From assembly GCA_000181795.3 (NCBI GenBank), contig CM012953.1, positions 2,229,443 through 2,293,442 of the forward strand: a DNA stretch of 64,000 bases. Direction: 5' to 3'. Position numbers and translations under genes: made by a program. The DNA comes from Trichinella spiralis. Taxonomy: Eukaryota > Nematoda > Enoplea > Trichinellida > Trichinellidae. A model generated the notes under the pieces. That model was not told the origin of the DNA. It was given only the letters and a program-made list of their open reading frames with translations, and ran no database searches. Numbering within the stretch: the stretch's first letter is position 1; each line of letters opens with the position of its first letter. Shown one piece after another: positions 38,471 to 51,300 of this stretch.

Positions 38471-41400
38471 TCATGCAGTGTACATCATGTTGGAAAATTT
38501 TTGGTGTGATGTAGGAATTTGGGATGGATAAAATCCTGTTGACAATGGACTGTTGCCATTCCAATAATTTCTGGGTTGTGACATCAAATGAGGATGACCC
38601 ATCGTTGGCACTGAACAGAATGTATTTGCCTGGCCGCCATTTGCAACGGGATGTTGGTTTCCGGTAGACGGTAAACAAAGAAATTTTGCTTGCATCGCTG
38701 CTGCATGACGATAATTTGAAAAAATATCCGAAGAATAAGACGGTATAGGAAGTTGTAATTCTGGCAACGATGCTTGACAAGCCTGAGCTAATCCATGAAA
38801 TTCAAATTTATATGCGTAGCGTTTACCATGAACTTTGGTCATAATGTTTTTGTCATAATAATAACGCAACGCTCGACTCAGCTTATCATAATTCATATTT
38901 GGCTTGCTTTTCCGCTCGCCCCATCTTCTAGCTACTTCTTCAGGATCGATCAACTTAAATTCACCATTAATTCCTTCCCAAGTAATAAAAGCTGCATTGG
39001 AATTATCTGAAAGAAGTTCCAACAAAAACTGCCAAAGTTGTATTTGTCCAGTTCCTAAAATTGGAAAAATATACATATGTAAATATGTATTCTCTTTAAG
39101 TAAAAATTTATACTGTAAATTTTATTCAGTGCAATTGAATGCGTTCAGCAAATGTTTCCTGTTTAACAACAATGAATTTACTTTTTGCCTCTTTTATTCC
39201 ATTATTATTTTTATAGTAGATTATTTGTCTTTGTTGTTCAACAAAAAATTAATAATACCAAATTTACTGACGTCCATCTCTTATTTTCCGAACAGCATGC
39301 AGCTTTGACTTGCATGGCATACATTTACTAAACTTACTTCAGTTTGTTGAATAATCAAACTGCAAATTCAACTATTCGATGGTAAAGTAACATTTGCCTG
39401 AATAACATGCTAATAAAAATTGCATTTATAGTCCATTTGTCACATGAAACAAATTGCAAGCCTAAATTGTTGATAAACCGAAACTTCAGTATATAAATGT
39501 AATTATAAATTTTACTTATTTATAGCGCATGTTATTGCTCACACTTTTACATTCATATTTGATTACTGTCTTGGAACATTTCCTTGCATAATGTTTGAAT
39601 AAATGGTTTATTCATTTCAAAAATATTCCATTGTAAATATTTATCTTCTAAGATAATGAAAAAGTATTGAATATTTTATTAAATTTTTTTTTAAATCAAG
39701 TTTATCGGCATTAAATTGAATATAACATTTGAAACGACAGATAGGCTTTTTTTGATTATTGATTTTCCATTTTGTTTTTGCTTTTCTTTGCAATTTAACA
39801 GTAATGTTCAGAAAAGCTATAGGTGTAATTTTTGATTTTCTTGTTTCTATTAAAAATGCAAAAAAGCAATACTGTAAGTTTGCATCATTAATGCATGAGA
39901 AGCTGCTTGTCGTGACTGAAACATTTGGTCAGTTTTAAATGTAAAGGTGACCAATTTGATTCGTTTTTCATCAGTCGATTTGGCAATAATTTGCAAGCCG
40001 TACACTAGGTTTATTCAAAGTAAATGAAACGGTGCTCGCTTCACAGCGTGACTAAAATCCATTCGACATTTCATATTAAGCTTTTAAAGCTTTCGTGCAG
40101 GTTTGTTGAATGAAAGGAAATAATTAAGCCAAATATTAATCTTCAAGTGCAGCGGGTGGCATGGCAGATTTCATTCGGCAAGAGGGACCCACCCCGGCAT
40201 GCTTGTTGATGAATGGCAACGGGAAATAAATGTTTGCGTCATTATGAAAGCTGAAGCTGTTTCCATTTTTCGAGCAACATGCCCAACTGAGAAGCTGTTA
40301 ACTCGTTTTGCTGGAACATCCTGAATCTCTGCAGGCTTTCTTCTTTGCTTACTTTGACTTTCTCCTTCTGTTTATTTCCATTTTTAATTCTTACTTTATA
40401 TTTGAACTGTTCTACTACTACTATTGAAAATTTAATCTTATCTTTTTGAAATTAATTTCATTTCATTTTTCTTTTAATTTTTCAGCAGAGGTAAAATTTC
40501 AATAGCTGCTTTTCAAGTACAAAATAAATTCAAAACGGCTAATAATCAATTCTTGGTAGACTGTATCGATTTAATTGTCAAGCTGAGCACAACCGGTTGT
40601 CAGGAAATAAGAAAATTTATCGTAATTGAACTCATTTACTTGCTCGAAATGGCAGATGTCATTGTGATTACAATAAACACATTATGAACTTACCTGAACC
40701 ATGATGATTTGATGATGTCAGACCGCCAACTGTTGCTGATGTCGTACTGTAACGGATGTTGTATTGTACAAGGTGTCGATGATTGCCAGTTGAAGTCCAG
40801 CTAGCTCTTGGAGTTGCATCGTACGGTGTACAAGCTGCAAATGCAAAAATTTTTGTCACAACTATTTACATATATTTTTTCCAAAATTTCCACCATGAAA
40901 TCTGCAGCATTTTATGTTTTTGTTTTCCTTTTAGCATTGCGTTAATTTACATCATACTGGCAATAATAACTTATAGTTTTAGAATATAAAAATATAGAAT
41001 TCAAAATTTTTACTGAAATTGCATTTTAATAGTTAAATTATCGTCGATACGTCAAATAGAAAAAGATAATTACCAATAAACAAGAGCAAAACTAACGCTT
41101 TATGCACATGCATTATGTATACGATAAATTCCAATAACAACTTTGGCTATTATTAGTAAACAATTATTTCATAAAATGTTTTAAAATGTATAAAATGATA
41201 TTTGAAAATGAAATTTTAATTAGCGCATTAATTGCAAAGCATTAGTAAGCAATATTTGTCTCCCATATATTTGTTGCTTGAAATCATCATCGGGTAAGCT
41301 GAAAGTGCAAAAGATTATCAGCGTTAAAAATATTTTAATTCGAATTTCAAAATTTTAATTAATGTTGCTGTTTTTATAAATTCTCTTTCACTGGTGAAGG

Positions 41401-43722
41401 AATATGTTGCTCAAACTGCCAATTAAATTTTTGTGAAAATTATATCAACTTGAAGTACAAGCATCATTTAATTACAAATTTTATTTTTTGAGTATATCCA
41501 ATTTAAATAATTTTTCTTGAGTTTAAAACGAACGTTTATCCCTCCATTCATGAATTCAATAATTAATGCTGCACACTATAAGTACATGTACTATACACAT
41601 GTACTTATAGTACTGGACATGTACTGGACAGTATAAAAATAAAAATTCCATTCGTGATTTTTAAACGAGCCTTTTTCTAAATTTATTCCTTAGCAACGCA
41701 GCTGAAATTACACTTTAATTATGTGTTAAAATTACAAAAAGCATTTCTATTTAAAAAGCTGCTCTTTCTTCTTAAAATTTTTTGAATTTCATATTTCAGA
41801 TATTCCATAACAGTTAAATTATCATATAGCCGAGTACAAAGTAATTATACTTACTGGAAGATATTTTTTCAAATAATTCCTTCAAAATTTGCATATTTTT
41901 AAAGCTCAAAGTGCATTAAAAGCGATGTTTATCTTCAAATAGTAATTTGAATATTAAATATTGCAATAAAACTTACATTTTTGATGTTTTAACAATTGTC
42001 TATCTTTTTTACTGAGAATGTTGTATCATTCAGTTAACAAAATGCTGCGTGATTCTGGTAAAGTTAACAAATAACAATGCATGTAAAATCAGTATGCAAA
42101 GAATGCAAGCTAATATGTATATAATTAAATTTTGCTTAAAAATTAACAATTACTAGATAAATTTAGAAATTAATGTTTATGTTGCATCACAAGTGAAGTA
42201 TAAGAATAGCAAAGGATTATAATTATTAAGCATAATTGGTTTAATTATAATTAGATTTGTAACTGAACCAACAGAAAAGTCAATTATTCATGAAACAAAA
42301 AAAGCTAGTATTTAAAATCATACCACAGTAGTACATTACAGATCATTTTATTTTCAACTCATTTAATAAATATACTTTTGATAAACTCATAATTACTAAA
42401 GAAAATTTGTATTAAAAACTGCATCAAAAATATTGAGCTGTTTGGAATCGTTGCTTTAAATTTTGTTATTATGAATAACAAGTTTGCTTGAAAATTTCAA
42501 ATGTAATATTTTTGTCTCTATCTACGAAGTTGTAGCTACTGCTTTACTTTATTTGTTTTGAGGAAGGCTTTTATTTTACCATTATAAAACTGCAAACGCA
42601 ACTTTGGTAAAGTTTTATTGTATTGCAATATAACAAATTGTGTGTTGACCGAAAATTTGTTATTACATAATTATAGTTACAAAATATTCCAACTGAAAAT
42701 TGCACTATTTTTGATTACATAAATTTTAATTTTAAAATTTCCAATCAATGAAGTTTATTGCAGTTCAACATTTCATTTGGTTTATTGCAACTCAAAGAAA
42801 ACAAGAATTTATTAGCCAAAAGAACTTGAAATTTCTTTGAAAGTGTTTAAAATTGAGTTTACTATGATTTAAAAAGCAACAAAAGTGAAATGTAACTGTG
42901 TTTTCTTTGATGTTTCAGCATTTCATAAAAAATTTTCATCTTTATAAACAGTAATTTCTTAAATATTCGCATAAATCTATAATATTAAAATATTGTGTTT
43001 TTTTACTGAAATGAAGTTTTGTTTTACACAATTTTTCAAATGGTTTTAAATAATAAATGCATTATAATTATATGTAAATTAAAGAGAAAGACGTGAGAAT
43101 GATATATTTAAGTGGAAATCTTGAAATTTATTTATATAATAACTTTATCATATTTATTAATTTTGTAATAAATTACATGAAATTTATTTTGCATTGCATT
43201 TTTGAATAATAAGTTACACAGAAAATACAACTGGAGGAATGCTTAACACTTGATGTAACGCGAATTTTTATTTCTCGAAGAAAGGTTTGATTCATATATT
43301 ATTTGCATTAACTTTTGACAAATGGTATTAATAATTTTTTTAAAAAAAGGTTTATTTTAATTTTTACTATTTATTAACCATTTTGGTTAGGTGATGAAAA
43401 ACAAATAAGTTTCATTTAAAGAACAGCTTTATATATTCATTTTTACTTGTGAATGGGGAACCTATTGGAGAATTAAACAAAAGCTATAGGTCATCAAATT
43501 TACTATAATATTTAAAAAATTGAAAATAAATTATAATAAAACAATTAATTATTGCATATGTAAATGATCAAAGATGTTCATACTTGTGGATACATTTGAT
43601 GCTACACCTTGCATTGGAATTGCGCTTCCGTCGTTATTTTCCAAAAATGGGAATGGTGTTTCCTGTTTGATTTGGCAGAAAACTCCTGATGGTGGTGTGA
43701 AATTGGGCAATATTTGAGCCAT
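38471..43722 (-). CDS. ast-1: ETS transcription factor, ERG/FLI1/FEV class
   Basis: This is a sequence-specific activator binding GGAA sites. Exons (minus): 43722-43584, 40834-40694, 39054-38471; 287 residues. The ETS domain occupies about residues 94-180 ([75 protein letters not shown]). The lead-in [12 protein letters not shown]-type sequence and the tail [20 protein letters not shown] are hallmarks of ERG/FLI1/FEV. No Pointed (PNT) domain is encoded, as in FEV and AST-1, which specify serotonergic or dopaminergic neurons in other animals. The N-terminal exon carries IKQEPTF-like sequence ([11 protein letters not shown]), a possible sumoylation motif. The ATG at 43722 follows an in-frame stop 33 nt upstream, so it is the likely start unless another 5' exon splices in. 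The gene symbol is by class resemblance only. Confidence 0.9.
40835..43583 (-). other. 2.7-kb first intron of the ETS gene
   Basis: The donor is aca a|gtatga and the acceptor tttgcag|ct. It is A+T-rich and contains the perfect hairpin at 41575-41611 but no other exon that I can support. Confidence 0.6.
41575..41611. repeat. Perfect 15-bp inverted repeat with 7-nt loop
   Basis: The arms 41575-41589 and 41597-41611 (actataagtacatgt / acatgtacttatagt) pair without mismatch. Just downstream the 10-mer gtactggaca occurs twice. It could form a cruciform or, if transcribed with the ETS pre-mRNA, a short hairpin, although 15 bp is short for a microRNA precursor. Confidence 0.9.
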
Positions 43723-43859
43723 TGGATCAACTGACCAGTTGACACGCTCTTTTTAATATGGCAGAATTCTTTACCGCATATATGCTGTTTGTTTTCTCAA
43801 AGTGAAAAGTTGAAGTTTTCACCTTTGCAGATCAATTTTAAAGATTTCAAATAATAATA

Positions 43860-43990
43860 AATGGGCGGAGTTGTCAATGCAATTACGTGGCCACAGTACG
43901 GCAAGAAATCACCACTAAGATCAGCCGTTCCTAATCGATTTCAGGTGTTCAAGCCAATCCACTGCTTGTAAATATAGACAATAACATAAA
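43860..43990 (-). promoter_or_regulatory. Candidate ETS promoter segment
   Basis: About 140-270 nt upstream of the ETS start codon the sequence becomes G+C-richer and includes a GC-box-like gggcggag at 43863 and gtggccac. The inference rests on position and composition alone. Confidence 0.3.
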
Positions 43991-46900
43991 TGGTCAAATC
44001 CCGAAACAGTTGGACAGTGGTTAATATAATGGTAATTTATTATTTTCACCTTAAGCCTGAGCAATTTTCAAGTAAGCACTGGCACGACATCTGAATAAAG
44101 CTAAATGAAAAATTCTTTTTCAAATAGAAATAAAGTACTTTGGCAATTTTTAAAAACTATTCGATTTTATACTTCTTCTATTTGATAATTCACGCACAAC
44201 TTGAAAATTTCACTTCTTTAATTTTTACTGTGAATTATATTAAACCCTATAACCAATGGTCTGTCTTTATTATAAAACAGGAAAAATCCTTCAACTTCTC
44301 CTCTGATTCTTTACATGAAACGTAAATAAATAAAATTGCAAATACAAAAAACGTTATACAAAGTAAAATCCTGAAGAAATACGGATTCGATTAGTAGCAA
44401 TTGGAAAATTTAAAAGCGCATTTTTCATTTGAAGATTTTTTAGTTGTTGCTTGCATATTGCAAATTACATTTTCTCTGCACAGCAAAATCCATTTTAGCT
44501 TAACTAATTAATATTCTGTTGTTTTCATCCCTTATTTTTGTTTTTATAATAAAATTTATTATGAATTCAGAAAAGGCATTAAAAATTGACAGCAAACTTT
44601 GTTGAGATAAAAAAAAGAAGCTTTTCTTTGTTTGCATGCTTCTCTTGAACTTTAGATCAACACTGACTAATTTATTATTACGAAGTAATAAATTTTTATT
44701 TTTCATAACTTTAATAATAGTTCATATTTGGTGATCTTGGTTTTGCGAAGTTAAATACAGAGAAAAAGTGAGAAGCTCAATATGAGTTTTGAGAAAGATT
44801 CATTTTTTTCAAATATAAATAATTCTGATATTTAAATTTTTATCATGGCACAATTTTCATCAAAATCAACAAATGAATTTTTAATTCAAATAAACTAAAT
44901 TTTGTTTAAGTTTATTGCATAAAAAATTTTAATTCTGAGTGCCACAACTTTTGCAAAATTTCATAATATTAGCCACTTTAGGAATATCATGAACAGAAAT
45001 ATTTGTCAAGTTTTTTTTTCATAAAAAATAAAATTATTAACATATATAATTTATATCTAGGCATAACAGACTCATTAATTATTCAATTATATGCAAAATT
45101 TATGAGAAATGATTAAGTAATAGGTCAATATATTCAATAAAAGCAAGCATTCTCCAAATATTCAACATGAGATTATAATGAATTTTCATTTTTCAATGGT
45201 AGTTATTACATTTTATAAGTAATAAAAACATAGTTTTCAATTAAATACTTTAGCATTTAATATTTATTAACTTTAATATGGTATTTCTAATGTGCAATGC
45301 TTTCAACATCATTTGTTTGCTGTACAAACAACAATAACTCAACAACAAACTGTTGGACTTTTTATTCTTTTTGCAATAAATAAATAGCACTTGTTTAAAG
45401 GTAAGTTTCACAAACTACTTGTACTAAAATCACAAAAAAGTTTTTTTAGCAGTTTGACTAAACTGTCCGTGATTGTATGTGAATTGTCTGATCAAAGCGA
45501 CTGACTAGTGCTTCCTATTAATGCCTGAAAACAAAACAAGATTAATTCATCCTTAATGCTTCAAAACAAACGAAATTGATTAAAATGCAAAAAGCTGTTC
45601 TTGAGAAAATAAAATCAGGATAGTGAAATCCGTCTAAATACTTTTTTGTTTGTGCACTATAAAAAAATCTTGTTAACAATTAATCTAAATTCAATTACCA
45701 CTTTATGCAAATGCTCACTACAATGCATTTTTGGGAAGCGTTTTCCATTAAATTTGTGATTCATATCTTGTAGTTACGATAATCGATAGCTGATAAACTT
45801 TTTAACATCAATATTTAAAAATGATGTAAAGTAGTTGACATAAACTACTGAATAGCTGCGTGTAAAAGCAAAATTAGCTGCCGTAAAATTAACAATAAGC
45901 TATTATGCTGTTTCTTTTGTTTACCATAAAAATTAAAAATTATTTTCAGAATGTACAAATACTTATCTTTATACTAATGTAGCAAATGAGTTACATCCGC
46001 CTTACAATGGGAAGAGTGTAACCAGATGTTTTTTGCTACAAATACGGCTTCATATAGCTGCAACAGACAATATAAAAAATTATTTAATAAAATTCAGTAA
46101 AATGGTGAATCCAGTGGGCGCCTTTCATCGTGATCTTTCTTACTAATAGTATGCACAACTTGAAAATTTGTTCACATATCATAATAAACATTAAGCTGGT
46201 TGGCGTGGAAAGAGGCAATTGGTTTTGCTGTGTGGTGTTTGGTTGTGGTTCGGCCGCATTGTGATTTAATAGAGCACGTTCTAATAAGCACTTTAATCGA
46301 CTGCGTTGTAGTGGTTGCAGTTTATAATCCTGAATGCCTTTGTCAAAGGGAAAAAGAGGTCGAAAGGTCAACACACATTGCAATGACTAGGGGGATAGTC
46401 CCGAGGCGGACGCGTACCTGCCAGCCTCTACGTAAAACACGTTACATAGCGTTTCATTTTATCTGCTGTATTAACTTCTGAAACTGCTGCTTCTACTTTG
46501 CTGTGAACAGTAATAAAAATACATATCTTGAATATCCAAATTCCTACTGTAAGATTACTGTATGATAAAAATTGATTGATTGATTGATGAAATATAGGAC
46601 GATAATAAAGATATGATTCCATCGGTTATTGTTGACTCAGTGCAGTCGTTACTGTCAGAACAGTTACCGTGTAAGAAAACGAAGGTACATTTGTACGTTC
46701 ATATGAGATCACTGTTTTACGTAATAAACCGCGTAAACGAAGACGATCGTGTACTTCTTGCTTGAACCAAGGAGTTCATGTAGAGACGTAACTTGTCTGA
46801 TTCCTGTATACAGTGTCGATACTGTGTGTGAAAACATGAACCACACGAAAGTCGAGAACACTGATTTGATGTGTATCAGCGGAAAAGAAAGACGCTGATA

Positions 46901-48352
46901 CTTTATGCAGACTTTGAAGTATTGAGAAATGAAACAACTCGATTTACCGCCCAGGATGGTGAACGATTTCGAGCGCATCTGAATTCTGAATTGACGCTCT
47001 GATACTAGACAGTTAAGATAACCTGACAATCGAATATTTATCCCGAGTTTTTGGAACTTTCTTTAAAATTACAACTGAGAATATCCAACGCATTTTGGCA
47101 AAAAACAAAGTTGATAATAAAATCATCTACCTTTAAAATGTACAATGGAATGTTTTTTGAAATCATTGCTTAACAATGCATAACCTTAAAATGGAAAGAA
47201 AGCAAATGTGAAGTTTCATTTCATGCCATAATGTTCACATTTTAATATGTTTTCATAAATTAAAAAAAGCATTAAATGTCTTTCATGTTGTCCAACATTT
47301 TAAACCATATTTTAAAAAATCATTTAATCAGTAATAAAAGTAAAAAATTTTAATTAATGAATTTGAATGAAACCATTCAATGCAATTTCAACATTTGGCT
47401 CAAGTTATAAATCTTGATTTTTTTAAATACGGTAGACATACTATTTCATTTGATTATATTTGGTAAAGTGGAAAGTTCATACCGATGAATGAATTCATAA
47501 AATTTAGGGTTACTAAATAAATAGATATTTACATATGCTATCATGTAGAATCAGGTGTAGCATTTGTTTATATACTTAATTAACATGTCTGTAGGAAGAA
47601 AGTAACTGGTAGTTTTTTAATTTTTTGAGTTAAGTTTTGCTTTATAATTCATAATGTATTTCAAATACAAATTTCAGTTAATCAAACAAGAAAATTTTCA
47701 ATATGTAATGTAATTCAAAATGTAATTATCAGTTGTTTTTAGCTCTGAAAAATAATGTTGTCAATTCAGCTAAAATAGCATTGCGAGTATAGCATGTTAA
47801 GTTTTTAATCTTACAATTTCTGTCATTTAACTGCTGATGTTTCTTATTTATCGTGGAAGACTTCTACATTGCTTAAGCTAATTGCCAAGACTGTCATAAT
47901 ATATTGATACTAAATATTTGAAGTGCACAAAATTCATAAATTATGTCAGTATAATCAAACATTTATTATATGAAATTATTTATTTATATTTATATTTATT
48001 TTGGTTACATTTATATATTTATATATTTTTCATACTGTATTCATTGTATAAATAGTGTTTATATTGTTCTTTTGGCCAAGATTAATATTGCACATGTGGT
48101 ATATTATGCAAAATTATTAGCGCAGCATTTTATATAGATATAATAATAAAATACTTTGAAATCATTGTTATCTTTAATTTACTCTAATAAGTATAATTAA
48201 TAAGGAGTTTCTTTTTTTTACATGACAAAAAACTGAACTTTAAATTGATGACAATCAGGTATTATGTGACCATCATAGTGTCTTTCCAACTGTAGGTTGT
48301 TTGCTATTTTTGGTTCGCGTCCGTTGTAGTGTGGTGTTTAAAAAAATTCATC
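43991..48352. other. 4.4-kb intergenic region between divergent ETS and hnRNP L genes
   Basis: The sequence is A+T-rich apart from the island at about 46.13-47.04 kb, which is listed separately. The two flanking genes are transcribed away from each other, so both promoters should lie here. No coding exon was recognised elsewhere in it. Confidence 0.5.
46130..47040. other. G+C-richer island of unknown nature
   Basis: The stretch stands out from very A+T-rich surroundings, with CpG-containing patches (gaggcggacgcgtacc, tttacgtaataaaccgcgtaaacg). It carries a perfect 9-bp hairpin (gtatcagcg...cgctgatac, about 46873-46901) and other short dyads (ctgtatacag; gagcg...cgctc). Minus-strand frames at 46383-46084 (QPLQRSRLKCLLERALLNHN) and 47029-46709 are open for about 100 codons but match nothing I know. 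It may be a distal promoter or enhancer, a structured RNA, an unrecognised minus-strand gene or old transposon sequence. Confidence 0.35.
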
Positions 48353-51300
48353 ATGATGATGAGTAAAAGACCTCGTTATGAAGTAAGCATTGTTATTTTT
48401 ATGCATTTCTGATACATAATACACTTTTAAATACATAGATTCTTTTTTTATTTTGTTTTATAGAACTTTGATTTTGTTAAATGATGTTTTTTAATCTTCT
48501 TTCTTTCTTATCTTTATCATTTTTATTTTATTGAGCTTTTAACTGAATGAATAAATATGAGTGATTTCAATTTTTGCATGGAATGTTGTTTATTTTAGCT
48601 TTTTCATTTTTTCTTAAAAGATGACCTTAATTATAGCATTGATACTTAAGCTAATTTGGGTATAAAAGTTTTTGGTAGGAGAGCGTTAGATTGTTCTGAA
48701 ATTTTTTCGATTTTGATATTAAATTTAACACATTTGATTTTGTATTGTTGACTGGAATGCTTAAATTTGACTGGCTTGTATGATTGTTTATTATTACATT
48801 TTTTTATATTTCGAACTGCATTTTTAGGGCATATTTTTATTTTTTTTATTGAAAGTACTTAATTCTTTTTATTTTTTAGATGTTGAATTCTTTATTCTTT
48901 CAGATTTTTTAAAAATTCAGTTCATTTTAAATTAACAGTTTTAATGCACTAAAGCTTTGAAAGCAGTTTATTCAAGATTATTGAGATATCTAATTGTTGT
49001 AATGCTATAATGAGGTAATGTATAATAATACAATTTATTCAGAAACTAGTTGCGGTTTAACTGATTTTATTGTTGATTTATAAATTTATGTTGTAATTTA
49101 AGTGAATAAAAATGTTTGTTCTTCGTGTAAGGTTATCTGCTATTATTATCTTTTCTTATCTTTATGAATCTTAAATTTGTAGCTGATGATTTTTTGCGAA
49201 ATGTAGTTTTTAACATTTTTATAATATGTAAGCTTTTTTACCAATTTTTTTCATGGTCGCTCGACTGTTTTTGTCTTTAGTATTTTGATTCAAAAATCTT
49301 TATAATTGTAATGAAGCAATTCTTATCTTACTGATGATGTCATACTGTAAAGTATGGCCTTAAAATTGTTTTGTTTGTAAAAGATGAAAATGCTGAAAAG
49401 TTTTGGGCATTCAGTGTTGTTTGTTTTATCGTGTTGCCCATATTTCAGTTCCAGGGGAACACAAATTACTGAAATTAAGCTTATGTTTATGTGTCAGTAA
49501 TTGTTTTTTTAAAGAATGATGGATACATGGCATCCATGCACGATCAATATGGGGCGCAGAATCCACCAAGCAGAGTACTGCTCGTCAGAAATTTAATGGA
49601 TAATGTTGTTGAAGCAGATTTGGTTGATGCATTGTCTCCATTTGGGCTTGTCAGGTAATATAATTACATTCAATATTCTATTGCTGTTAATATTGTGCGT
49701 TTAGTTACGTGAGCCTTACCAGTCGTGGTTCCGCTTTGGTTGAATTTGAAGTAAGTATTTTGAATTTTTTGCGAAGCTCACACTATTTACTGTTTTATTT
49801 GTAATAGAGTATTACTGCGGCCGAACGTTGCGTTACATTTAATGCTGTAAGCGATCAGTTATTTTTTATTCGATAAAAGTTAGCTTGCTTTTCTTTAGTC
49901 AAATGACATTCTTGTATGCAGCAAACCTGTTTTTGTATGCTTCGCTAATATGCAAGCGATTCCACGCACTGGGTAACTTTGAAAATATCTTCAGATGAGA
50001 CTATATTTTACAAAAAAAAAACAAAAGTTTAATTTATAGGCTTGAAACAGAAGCGCCTAGTAATGTGTTGATAATTTACGTTCAGAATGCGAAGTATCCA
50101 ATTACTACAGTAAGAAAGAATTTGTTTTCTAATGTTTTGTTTTTAGTTTTTCTTTAAACTAACATGTTTTATAATTTATATTTTATTATTTCAGGAGGTA
50201 ATACACCAAATTTGCAAACCGATTGGCTTTGTGAATCGTATAATTATTAATCGTCGGGATGGTATACAAGCATTGGTTGAATTTCGAGATATTGAAACGG
50301 CCAGGGTGGCCAAACAAAGATTGAATGGATGCGACATTTATTCGGGCTGTTGCACTGTGAAGATTGAATTTGCGAAAGTACAATTTCTTGATTCATATAA
50401 ACAAACAACAAGAACTTGTAAGGCGTATACCCCAAACGTCCCCGTAACCAATGCCCAGAAAGTATTTCCACAGTCCACTATTTTACATACCACTTGTCGC
50501 ACGAAAATAACCGTAAACTTGTAATTCAATCGTAAACATGAAATATTCGTCGCATGTAACATAAACACAAATTGCAATGCATGATTTCTGTTCCTTAAGT
50601 TTTATTTATTCGTTTATTTTAGTTAATATTAACATTTATCGTTTCTTGTTTATTCATAATTTTATTTTTTTAAACAAAACTTGCAAAATATCTGTACTTA
50701 TTTGTATTGTAGTTACTGCACTGCATGCTTTAGAATAGCCAAGATTTCCTTTATTTAAGGTTTTACAAATGGTGAGATAGCAGTATAATTGTATTTTATA
50801 TATTTTTGCATGTTAACATCTTTGAAAATAGAATAGAAAATAGTGTATGTACAAATGTCATATTTTTATGACATTCACAGTATAATGTTTGAAATGCATT
50901 GCGACAATTTGATCATTCAAACGAATTGAAAAATTCAATCATTCGGAAAATTCATTACATCAGTTTTGTAATTACAGATCACAGTTGCGTTACAGTTATG
51001 AGTATTTAAATTTAATGTGTGTTTCTTGTAAATTATCGAATAGACAGTGAAAATTGTTTTAATTAGTGTTAAGTGTATAAAAAATTAAATTGCATGAGTT
51101 CCAATGAAAGCGGGATGTTAATTAAACATAATTTAGTTTTGGTATTTCAGTGAAATTACTAATTTGAACTTTTAGCAATATTTTGATTTTTGCCTAAACT
51201 TTTAGACTAATCTTTTGTTTTTATTTAACTGGGGTCATTTTGAAGTGATCTCAGTGTGCAAGTTGCTTATATGCCCATATGTGGATCAATGAATTATTAA

